NCBI GenBank assembly: GCA_964516925.1
Contig: CAZEXL010000018.1
Coordinates: 1-27,820 of the forward strand
DNA from: CAG-552 sp964516925
GTDB lineage: Bacteria; Bacillota; Clostridia; Christensenellales; Pumilibacteraceae
Reading direction: 5' to 3'
Length of the DNA stretch: 27,820 bases
Both the position numbers and the translations under genes were made by a program. The notes beneath the pieces are model-generated. The model saw only the letters and a list, made by a program, of their open reading frames with translations, had not been told where the DNA came from and ran no database searches. Position 1 is the stretch's first letter. Each line of letters opens with the position of its first letter. Shown in pieces: positions 1-5,394 of the stretch.

Positions 1-60
1 TACGGTCGTTAAACCGAGGGATTTTAAGTCCCTTGCGTCTGCCTATTCCGCCACAGCGGC
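1..60 (-). tRNA. tRNA-Leu(TAA), 3' part cut off by window edge
   Basis: Read on the minus strand from position 60, the sequence starts GCCGCTGTGGCGGAAT, a typical leucine tRNA 5' half with a long D-arm. The anticodon stem AGGGA/TCCCT encloses the loop CTTAAAA, giving anticodon TAA. The variable arm begins at the window edge and the TPsiC arm and acceptor 3' strand are missing. It is the third gene of a Val-Cys-Leu cluster read leftwards. Confidence 0.9.
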
Positions 61-78
61 ACGCCGACTTCGCGCGAA

Positions 79-152
79 TGGAGGCACCACCCGGATTTGA
101 ACCGGGGGTGAAGGCTTTGCAGGCCTCTGCCTTACCACTTGGCTATGGTGCC
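79..152 (-). tRNA. tRNA-Cys(GCA)
   Basis: The acceptor stem is GGCACCA/TGGTGCC, the anticodon loop CTGCAAA reads GCA, the TPsiC arm is complete, and CCA is encoded at 79-81. The length is 74 nt. It follows a terminator-like hairpin (165-189) that separates it from tRNA-Val, leaving only about 12 nt upstream, too little for its own promoter. Confidence 0.95.
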
Positions 153-164
153 TCATTTACGCCT

Positions 165-189
165 AAAAAAAGCGGATACGGCGTATCCG
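165..189 (-). terminator. terminator-like hairpin between tRNA-Val and tRNA-Cys
   Basis: On the minus strand the stem CGGATA/TATCCG (184-189 with 173-178, extendable by one C-G pair) has a short GC-rich loop and is followed by C and seven T residues (complement of 165-171). This is the form of an intrinsic terminator. It lies inside the tRNA cluster, so it may attenuate or trim the transcript rather than end it. Confidence 0.6.
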
Positions 190-198
190 AACTTTTTA

Positions 199-274
199 TG
201 GTGGGAGCTATAGGGATCGAACCTATGACCCTCTGCTTGTAAGGCAGATGCTCTCCCAGCTGAGCTAAGCTCCC
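199..274 (-). tRNA. tRNA-Val(TAC)
   Basis: The acceptor stem GGGAGCT/AGCTCCC is perfect, the anticodon loop CTTACAA reads TAC, the D and TPsiC arms are canonical, and CCA is encoded at 199-201. The length is 76 nt. It is the first gene of the leftward cluster, starting about 20 nt downstream of a good minus-strand promoter. Confidence 0.96.
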
Positions 275-295
275 ACGTGACGACCACGCTTATAT

Positions 296-324
296 ACTAT
301 ATCAAATACTATTAAAAAAAGCAA
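296..324 (-). promoter_or_regulatory. housekeeping promoter for the Val-Cys-Leu tRNA cluster
   Basis: Read on the minus strand there is a -35 TTGCTT (complement of 319-324), a 17-nt spacer and a -10 TATAGT (complement of 296-301), placed just upstream of tRNA-Val. The tRNA promoter at the other end of the window has the same -10 hexamer and the same spacing. Confidence 0.75.
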
Positions 325-411
325 GAGAAAATCACCGCTTTACAAAAAAAATTTATAAATTTTATAGGTAATCAATTTTTGCGATACTAAAAAAATCATT
401 TAAAAAAAGCT

Positions 412-439
412 GAAATAAAATTCCGCCGTTGCATACAAT
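412..439 (+). promoter_or_regulatory. possible sigma-E-type promoter before ytxC
   Basis: CATACAAT at 432-439 matches the -10 consensus of the mother-cell sigma factors sigma-E/sigma-K. An A/T-rich GAAATAAA lies about 12-13 nt upstream, a weak fit to the sigma-E -35. The downstream gene encodes a YtxC-type sporulation protein, which makes this reading plausible. No good sigma-A promoter is seen here. Confidence 0.3.
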
Positions 440-454
440 AATACGGGAGATGAA

Positions 455-1183
455 ATGTTTCAATTTTTAATAAGCGCAGACAAACCTAAAGAAGAATGGA
501 TTATTACGATTAAGGATTTTTTACGACAGAATTTGCCGTCGGATTGTTTGATTGCAACGACTCAAACGAGCGGGCGCTGCCAACTTGCCATCGCTAGCGA
601 GGCAGAAGATAAAAATTTAATAATAAGAATAATTGCCGACAGTATAATCGAGGTTTTGGGGTACTTCTGCAAATATAAATATTTGTCCGACAATTTAAAA
701 TTGCCGCTAGACTCCGACAGATACAATATTTTATTGCATTCCTTGGTTCAATTCGATAGATCAAGCGACGAAAAGACGCTTAAAAGCTGCGTTCAGATAA
801 GCGACGGAATGGCTCTTGACGGAATTTATAATTTTCGTTTGGGCGAGCTTAAAAGGCGTTGGGACGAAATTATTATGCTAACCAAAGAGAATTCGGTTTA
901 TCTTATCGATAACGAAACCTATTTCGAGCTGATTAATTTTCTATTTACTAGCATCGAAGCAAAAGTAAAGAACGTCGTTTTGGCAAAGCGTGGCGAAAAC
1001 TACATTATTACAAACGAGAACGATAGTAAATTATTGTTCAGTAGCAGTGACGTTAAAGAGATAGTTTACAAACTTATCGATTACGCACCGCTTTCGATTG
1101 CCGTAAACAGAAGCTTCGAAAACGAAAAGACTATCGAGCTTATTACAAGGCTTTTTGGTATGCGCCAAAGCGAAATATCGTAA
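455..1183 (+). CDS. ytxC: YtxC-type putative sporulation protein
   Basis: A 242-residue soluble protein with no signal peptide or membrane segment. The C-terminal half has the YtxC-family pattern: a GIYNFRL segment near residue 124, then 'YLIDNETYFELINFLF' (about 150-165), a region reading KVKNVVLAKRG, and an ending 'DYAPLSIAVNR...ITRLFG' that matches the family's terminal block. YtxC is described only as a sporulation-associated protein; its biochemical role is unknown. Bacillus YtxC is somewhat longer, and the N-terminal half here is less conserved. The ATG at 455 follows GGGAGA (445-450). The gene stands alone between the leftward tRNA cluster and yajC. A sigma-E-like -10 upstream would fit mother-cell expression. 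Recognition is from memory of the family pattern. Confidence 0.7.
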   Translation: MFQFLISADKPKEEWIITIKDFLRQNLPSDCLIATTQTSGRCQLAIASEAEDKNLIIRIIADSIIEVLGYFCKYKYLSDNLKLPLDSDRYNILLHSLVQFDRSSDEKTLKSCVQISDGMALDGIYNFRLGELKRRWDEIIMLTKENSVYLIDNETYFELINFLFTSIEAKVKNVVLAKRGENYIITNENDSKLLFSSSDVKEIVYKLIDYAPLSIAVNRSFENEKTIELITRLFGMRQSEIS

Positions 1184-1242
1184 GATGTATTAAAATTTTA
1201 GCTATTTCATACAAAATTCATTATTTATCGTCGTTAATTTAG

Positions 1243-1271
1243 TTGTAAATATCTTCCTTTTGTGCTAAAAT
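1243..1271 (+). promoter_or_regulatory. promoter of yajC
   Basis: -35 TTGTAA at 1243-1248, a 17-nt spacer and -10 TAAAAT at 1266-1271 with an upstream TG (extended -10). Transcription would begin near 1278, just before the GGAGG at 1287-1291 and the yajC ATG at 1301. Confidence 0.65.
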
Positions 1272-1300
1272 TAACAAAACTAATATGGAGGTTTTTTACA

Positions 1301-1804
1301 ATGTTAGCAAATATGATGTTAATATCTGCTGAAGGCTCGAACAATTGGGTTCTTACCGTTGTGTTGCTTGTTCTTATGATCGTGTTGCTCTTTGTTTTGC
1401 CTATGGTAAGCAACAAAAAACGTCAAAAAGAAGCAAACGATATTTTCGACGGTATTTCGGTAGGCGACGAGATTATGACTATTGGCGGAATTATGGGCAA
1501 GGTCGTTGCTCTTACCACACACGAATCCGGCGAGAAGCTTATGGTTATCGAAACCGGCGAGGGTGCAGGCAAAACTACTATGACTTTTACCGTTCAGGCA
1601 TGCCGACTTAACTATACGAAGAACAAACTTCGTCAAGAACAGCTCGCAAAAGAAAAAGCAGAGCGCGAGGCTGCAAAAGCAGAAAAAGAAGCGGCAAAAA
1701 GTAAAAATAAAGGCGGCAACAAGTCGTCGAACGAAGTCGTAGTCGAAGAGCCAAGCGTTGAAGTAAAAGCGGAAAATACGGCAGAAAACGTCGAAAACAA
1801 ATAA
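1301..1804 (+). CDS. yajC: preprotein translocase accessory subunit YajC, with long charged tail
   Basis: YajC is a small membrane partner of the SecDF complex. The 167-residue product has one membrane segment (about residues 16-34) followed by the family block VSNKKRQKE, then 'ISVGDEIMTIGGIMGKVVAL' (52-71), the YajC core fold. The usual protein is about 90-120 residues. This one carries an additional tail of roughly 55-60 residues, rich in Lys, Glu and Ala to about residue 137 and then acidic. The ATG at 1301 is chosen because GGAGG lies 9 nt upstream; an in-frame GTG at 1262 overlaps the -10 element and would add residues not seen in the family. It is followed by a terminator-like hairpin that runs into the next gene. 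Its position two to four genes ahead of secD-secF supports the assignment. Confidence 0.93.
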   Translation: MLANMMLISAEGSNNWVLTVVLLVLMIVLLFVLPMVSNKKRQKEANDIFDGISVGDEIMTIGGIMGKVVALTTHESGEKLMVIETGEGAGKTTMTFTVQACRLNYTKNKLRQEQLAKEKAEREAAKAEKEAAKSKNKGGNKSSNEVVVEEPSVEVKAENTAENVENK

Positions 1805-1822
1805 TTCGTTTAACGTCTAAAC

Positions 1823-1873
1823 AAAAATTCCTTCGCATAAGTATATTGTGTACTGTGTCGGAGGGATTTTTTT
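1823..1873 (+). terminator. long hairpin with T-run that also covers the next gene's Shine-Dalgarno
   Basis: 1823-1835 pairs with 1859-1871 over 13 bp without a mismatch (two G-U pairs). An inner AGTA/TACT helix (1840-1843 with 1851-1854) continues the stem. The right arm contains GGAGGG (1860-1865), the only Shine-Dalgarno of the gene starting at 1874. It ends in seven T residues that touch that ATG. It could terminate yajC transcripts, hide the ribosome binding site, or both. Confidence 0.6.
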
Positions 1874-2260
1874 ATGCGTAAAGAAAGGAAAAACAACTCT
1901 TTTTTTGAAGTGATCGTCGCTACTTTTGTTGCATTAATTATTTCGATTGTGCTCGTGATTATCGCGGCTTTTGCCATAAAACTTTTTAACGTTGCCGACA
2001 GCGCGATAGTTATAATTAATCAAGTTATAAAAAGTTTAAGTATTTTGCTGGCGATTTTGTTTTCCTTTAAGTCACCCAGCAACGGCTGGATAAGAGGATT
2101 TATCGTAGCCATTCTTTACGTTTTAATGTCGTTTGTGGTTTTCTCTTTACTGTCGGGCGAGTTTATTTTTGATATTACGCTTCTAAACGACGTTGCTTTG
2201 TGCGGCGTAAGCGGGCTTTTAAGCGGAATTATAGCCGTAAATGCGCGTAAAAAGAATTAA
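1874..2260 (+). CDS. four-helix membrane protein, TIGR04086/YrzE-like
   Basis: A 128-residue, very hydrophobic protein with four likely membrane helices: about residues 13-35, 43-64, 72-92 and 102-122. It has a basic N-terminus (MRKERKNN) and a basic C-terminus (ARKKN). Size, topology and position between yajC and the SCIFF genes fit the uncharacterised TIGR04086 membrane protein family of Firmicutes; this assignment rests on context and pattern, not on a specific motif. Function is unknown. The ATG at 1874 lies 8 nt after GGAGGG, and that site is buried in the hairpin at 1823-1873. No clear promoter lies between the hairpin and the start, so expression probably depends on read-through from yajC or on a promoter hidden in the hairpin region. 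Confidence 0.65.
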   Translation: MRKERKNNSFFEVIVATFVALIISIVLVIIAAFAIKLFNVADSAIVIINQVIKSLSILLAILFSFKSPSNGWIRGFIVAILYVLMSFVVFSLLSGEFIFDITLLNDVALCGVSGLLSGIIAVNARKKN

Positions 2261-2294
2261 TATATAAAAACTTGTTTTTTTACCGAAAAAACGC

Positions 2295-2324
2295 TTGATT
2301 ATTTATCGAGGTTTTTGTTATAAT
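2295..2324 (+). promoter_or_regulatory. promoter of the scfAB operon
   Basis: -35 TTGATT at 2295-2300, an 18-nt spacer and a perfect -10 TATAAT at 2319-2324. The scfA Shine-Dalgarno (GGAGG, 2342-2346) and ATG (2354) follow directly. Confidence 0.75.
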
Positions 2325-2353
2325 TACGCTATAAACTATTTGGAGGCGTTTTT

Positions 2354-2521
2354 ATGAAACACATTAAAGTTATAGCAGAGTCCACAATTTGTCGTGACAA
2401 GGGTACCGGTTGCGGCGAATGCCAATCGTCTTGTCAGTCGGCTTGCAAAACCAGCTGCACGGTAGGCAATCAGTCTTGCGAACAAAAGAAGATTAACAGC
2501 ATTTTTAAAGAAAGCAAATAG
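2354..2521 (+). CDS. scfA: SCIFF ribosomally synthesised precursor peptide
   Basis: A 55-residue peptide with the hallmarks of SCIFF ('six cysteines in forty-five residues'): start MKHIK, then GCGECQ, SCQSACKTSCTVGNQ and a final Cys. SCIFF is modified by its dedicated radical-SAM enzyme, which in a clostridial example joins a Cys to a Thr five residues later by a thioether; the equivalent pair here is Cys31 and Thr36. The biological role of the product is not established. Cysteines are at 13, 20, 23, 27, 31, 35 and 42: seven, one more than the family name implies. About ten residues (KKINSIFKESK) follow the conserved part. GGAGG lies 7 nt before the ATG. The maturase gene begins 6 nt after the stop codon. 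The gene is short enough to be missed by automatic gene calling. Confidence 0.93.
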   Translation: MKHIKVIAESTICRDKGTGCGECQSSCQSACKTSCTVGNQSCEQKKINSIFKESK

Positions 2522-2527
2522 TTTACA

Positions 2528-3865
2528 ATGGTACATACTTTTAAATGCTTGGGCAGATTTTTCGCACTCGACGTGGAAAGTGGCTCGGTTTTTGAGATTG
2601 ACGAATTAACAAAGGATTTAATTGACTTACAAGGGGCTCCTTTGGATCAAACCAAAGGAGTTCTTTCTCGTTATGCTGTTAACGAGATTAACGAGGCAAA
2701 AGAAGAAATTCAAAGTTTGATCGATTCAAACGTTTTGTTTTCGCCTGAACCGGAACATAAACCGCCGTGTTATTCCGGCGTGGTTAAGGCACTTTGTTTA
2801 AATATTTCTCATAATTGTTCGTTAAGGTGCGAGTATTGTTTTGCGGACGGCGGAAGCTATAGTACCAAACGTCTTAATATGAGTAAAGGCGTTGCTTTTG
2901 CCGCAATCGATTTTTTGATTGAAAAAAGCGGAACTCGTCGTAACCTCGAAGTGGATTTCTTTGGCGGAGAGCCGCTTCTTAATATGGACGTCGTGCGCGA
3001 TACCGTTGCGTACGCCAGAAGAAAAGAAAAAGAATTCAACAAGAATTTCCGTTTTACCATAACGACAAATGCGTATAAACTTAGCGACGAAGATATAAAT
3101 TTCTTTAACAAAGAGATGTATAACGTGGTTTTAAGTATAGACGGGCGCAAAGATGTGCATGATTGTGTGCGTAAGACCGCTAGCGGCGATCCTTCTTTTG
3201 ACGTTATAGTAAACAATGCGTTGCGTTTCAGAGCCAAGCGTGGAGATAAACAATACTATATCCGAGGTACTTTTACGTCGCTTAATAAGGATTTTGCGAC
3301 AGACGCGCTGTATCTTAACGATTTGGGATTCGATCAAATTTCGCTTGAACCGGTCGTTTTGCCTTCTACTCACAGGCTTGCGATCACTCAAAACGACGTT
3401 CCGCAGCTAGTGGAGCAGTATGAAATTCTTGCTGAAGAATATATAAAGCGCAGGAAGACTGAAAAATGGTTTAATTTTTTCCATTTTATGATCGATATTG
3501 CCGGCGGGCCTTGCGAATCCAAGCGTTTGGTAGGGTGCGGAGCAGGTAACGAATATTTGGCTATTGCTCCTGACGGTAACATATTTCCTTGTCATCAATT
3601 CGACGGCAAGGATGAATACGTTATCGGCAACGTTTTAAGCGGTGAATTTAACGATGCGTTGCCCCAAAAGTTTGCTTGCGCAAATCTTACCACTAAGCCT
3701 GAATGTCTTAAATGTTGGGCAAAATATTATTGCAGTGGCGGGTGCGCTGCTAATTCTGTTAATTTTTGCGGCGACATAAACAAGCCGTATACGATTACTT
3801 GCGAATTAATGAAAAAACGTGTTGAATGTGCCATTGCAATTAAGGCTATAGAAGGAAAAAAATAA
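2528..3865 (+). CDS. scfB: SCIFF radical SAM maturase (SPASM protein)
   Basis: A 445-residue radical S-adenosylmethionine enzyme that installs the thioether bridge in the SCIFF peptide. The N-terminal segment (1-75), including LDVESGSVFEID, is the peptide-recognition type region of this family. The radical SAM iron-sulfur motif CSLRCEYC uses Cys97, Cys101 and Cys104, and FFGGEPL follows at about 144-150. The C-terminal SPASM domain has many cysteines for auxiliary clusters (337, 355, 393, 396, 402, 406, 414, 425 and others). The MVHTFKCLGRFF start fits the family. No strong Shine-Dalgarno precedes the ATG (AAAGAAAG is 13 nt away), so translation probably depends on ribosomes finishing scfA 6 nt upstream. 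Pairing with scfA makes the assignment firm. Confidence 0.94.
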   Translation: MVHTFKCLGRFFALDVESGSVFEIDELTKDLIDLQGAPLDQTKGVLSRYAVNEINEAKEEIQSLIDSNVLFSPEPEHKPPCYSGVVKALCLNISHNCSLRCEYCFADGGSYSTKRLNMSKGVAFAAIDFLIEKSGTRRNLEVDFFGGEPLLNMDVVRDTVAYARRKEKEFNKNFRFTITTNAYKLSDEDINFFNKEMYNVVLSIDGRKDVHDCVRKTASGDPSFDVIVNNALRFRAKRGDKQYYIRGTFTSLNKDFATDALYLNDLGFDQISLEPVVLPSTHRLAITQNDVPQLVEQYEILAEEYIKRRKTEKWFNFFHFMIDIAGGPCESKRLVGCGAGNEYLAIAPDGNIFPCHQFDGKDEYVIGNVLSGEFNDALPQKFACANLTTKPECLKCWAKYYCSGGCAANSVNFCGDINKPYTITCELMKKRVECAIAIKAIEGKK

Positions 3866-3893
3866 CATAATTACATTTTTTAGTTAAAATCGG

Positions 3894-3923
3894 TTGACTT
3901 AAAAAGTGTTTATATAATATAAT
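3894..3923 (+). promoter_or_regulatory. promoter of secDF
   Basis: -35 TTGACT at 3894-3899 and -10 TATAAT at 3918-3923 with an 18-nt spacer. A second overlapping TATAAT at 3913-3918 is too close to the -35 to use it. The predicted start near 3930 leaves about 65 nt of leader before secD, which holds a small ORF. Confidence 0.75.
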
Positions 3924-3947
3924 ATCTTAGTGTTTAAAAGGAAAGTT

Positions 3948-3998
3948 ATGCAATTTGGTTGCGGATTTTCTTATTACAGGAGGCAAACAACGAGATGA
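3948..3998 (+). CDS. possible 16-codon leader ORF overlapping the secD start
   Basis: ATG at 3948 follows AAGGA (3938-3942) by 5 nt and opens a 16-codon frame, MQFGCGFSYYRRQTTR, ending at TGA 3996-3998. That stop overlaps the secD start as ATGA. Codons 11 and 12 are AGG AGG, and those bases are also the secD Shine-Dalgarno, so a ribosome on the leader would cover the secD binding site. Whether the peptide is made is unknown. It has no secretion signal and is much shorter than known Sec-monitoring arrest peptides. Confidence 0.35.
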   Translation: MQFGCGFSYYRRQTTR

Positions 3999-5392
3999 AA
4001 AAGAAATCGTCAATCATTAAGCTGTGCATAATTGGCGTTTTGCTTATTATAGGCTTAGTGTTGTCGTTCTGCCCGATACAGCTCGGACTTAAGGATTTCA
4101 ATTCTTTTTCGGGAAATATTAAACTCGGTTTAGACCTTAAGGGTGGGATTTATGCCGAGTATGTGGCAATTGACGACGATACGGAAGATATAGATACGCG
4201 AATGGACGGTACCGTTACCAGCATCCAGTCGCTTTTAGTAAACAAAGGTTATTCCGAAGCTTTGGTAATGCGTCAAGGGTCTGCAGGCATTCGTGTTGAA
4301 GTTCCCGATGTGGACGATCCTGCCGACATTCTTGAAATATTAGGCGAACCGGCTGAACTTGAATTCCGTTTAAGCGACGGAACGGTTATTCTTACCGGTG
4401 ACGACGTTAAAAGTGCGGCGGCGGGTTATTACGATAGCCAATGGGTTGTAAGCTTGTCGCTTACTTCTTCAGGTACGACTAAGTTTGGGGAAGCAACGAG
4501 CAATCACGTCGGCGAAACCATAAATACTTATGTGATTTACGGAGAGGATGACGAACAGCTAATTTCTTCAGCGACCGTAAACGAAGCTATTACGGGCGGA
4601 CAAGCTCTTATTTCGGGTAGTTTCGACCAACAGAGTGCGGAAGATCTTGCTAACCAAATTATGAGCGGTACTTTCGGAGTTACTTTACAACTTCAAAAAT
4701 GCGAACCTATTTCTCCGACGCTTGGCGAAGGGGCTCTTAAGTATGGTCTTATCGCCGGCATTATCGGATTAATTTTAGTTATGGCGTTTATGTGCTTTAA
4801 ATATCGTTTGTTCGGTGCCGTAGCTTCCGGAGCTTTGCTTATCTACTCTGTTTTGATGTTGTTTTTTCTTTCGATTATTCCGCTCGTTCAGCTCACTCTT
4901 CCGGGTATTGCAGGTATTTTGTTAAGTATAGGCATGGCGATCGACGGAAATGTAATTATTTACGAGCGTATTAAAGATGAATATGCAAACGGTAAATCTA
5001 TACTTTCGGCAACGCATTACGGTTTCCGCAAATCCGTAGGTGCGATTATCGACGGTAACGTTACTACGATTATTGCGGCTATAATCCTTTATATTTTCGG
5101 TAGCGGTTCTGTTCAGGGCTTTGCTTTAACGTTGTTTATAGGTATAGTGCTTGCGATGTTCTCGTCGCTTGTTGTAACCAGAGGACTTGTTAATTACGTA
5201 ATTGCAATCAATCACGAAAATCCGAATCTTTACAATTTAAAGCGTGGTAAAAACTACGTTGATCTTAGTGCAGATCAGAATTCTCAAAAGGTTAACGAAG
5301 AGATCGCCGAAGAATTACGCGTAAAAAAAGAAAAGAAAGCAGAAAAGGCTGCTGCTAAAAAAGCGGCTAAAATTGCAAGGGAGGAAAAGTAA
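3995..5392 (+). CDS. secD: protein translocase subunit SecD
   Basis: SecD works with SecF to pull exported proteins across the membrane using the ion gradient. The 465-residue protein has an N-terminal membrane helix (7-27), the conserved GLDLKGG motif (45-51), an extracytoplasmic region to about residue 245, and five further helices. 'GMAIDGNVIIYERIK' (313-327) contains Asp317, the position of the proton-relay Asp in the TM4 motif, and GSGSVQGFALTLFIG (369-383) is also typical. The cytoplasmic tail is rich in Lys, Ala and Glu (about 436-465), similar to the YajC tail. The ATG at 3995 has AGGAGG 11 nt upstream; an in-frame TTG at 3959 has no binding site and is rejected. secF follows after 2 nt. 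Confidence 0.96.
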   Translation: MKKKSSIIKLCIIGVLLIIGLVLSFCPIQLGLKDFNSFSGNIKLGLDLKGGIYAEYVAIDDDTEDIDTRMDGTVTSIQSLLVNKGYSEALVMRQGSAGIRVEVPDVDDPADILEILGEPAELEFRLSDGTVILTGDDVKSAAAGYYDSQWVVSLSLTSSGTTKFGEATSNHVGETINTYVIYGEDDEQLISSATVNEAITGGQALISGSFDQQSAEDLANQIMSGTFGVTLQLQKCEPISPTLGEGALKYGLIAGIIGLILVMAFMCFKYRLFGAVASGALLIYSVLMLFFLSIIPLVQLTLPGIAGILLSIGMAIDGNVIIYERIKDEYANGKSILSATHYGFRKSVGAIIDGNVTTIIAAIILYIFGSGSVQGFALTLFIGIVLAMFSSLVVTRGLVNYVIAINHENPNLYNLKRGKNYVDLSADQNSQKVNEEIAEELRVKKEKKAEKAAAKKAAKIAREEK

Positions 5393-5394
5393 TT

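Noticed and set aside
33..242. Open reading frame across the left end
   Set aside because: It runs through three tRNA genes on the opposite strand and has no binding site or recognisable protein features.
341..354. 14-mer TACAAAAAAAATTT also found at 27170-27183, near the other tRNA cluster
   Set aside because: Low-complexity A-tract in opposite orientation to the two tRNA promoters; likely chance.
348..363. Perfect 16-bp palindrome of A and T only
   Set aside because: In an AT-rich spacer such palindromes arise easily, and there is no second copy or matching regulator.
1262..1300. GTG start extending YajC by 13 residues
   Set aside because: It overlaps the -10 element and lies before the GGAGG; the ATG at 1301 has correct spacing.
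2270..2286. AAAAAC/GTTTTT repeat after the membrane protein gene
   Set aside because: The loop would be only two bases and there is one G-C pair; not a credible terminator.
3959..3994. TTG start extending SecD by 12 residues
   Set aside because: No binding site at the right distance, and the extension would translate the secD Shine-Dalgarno region.
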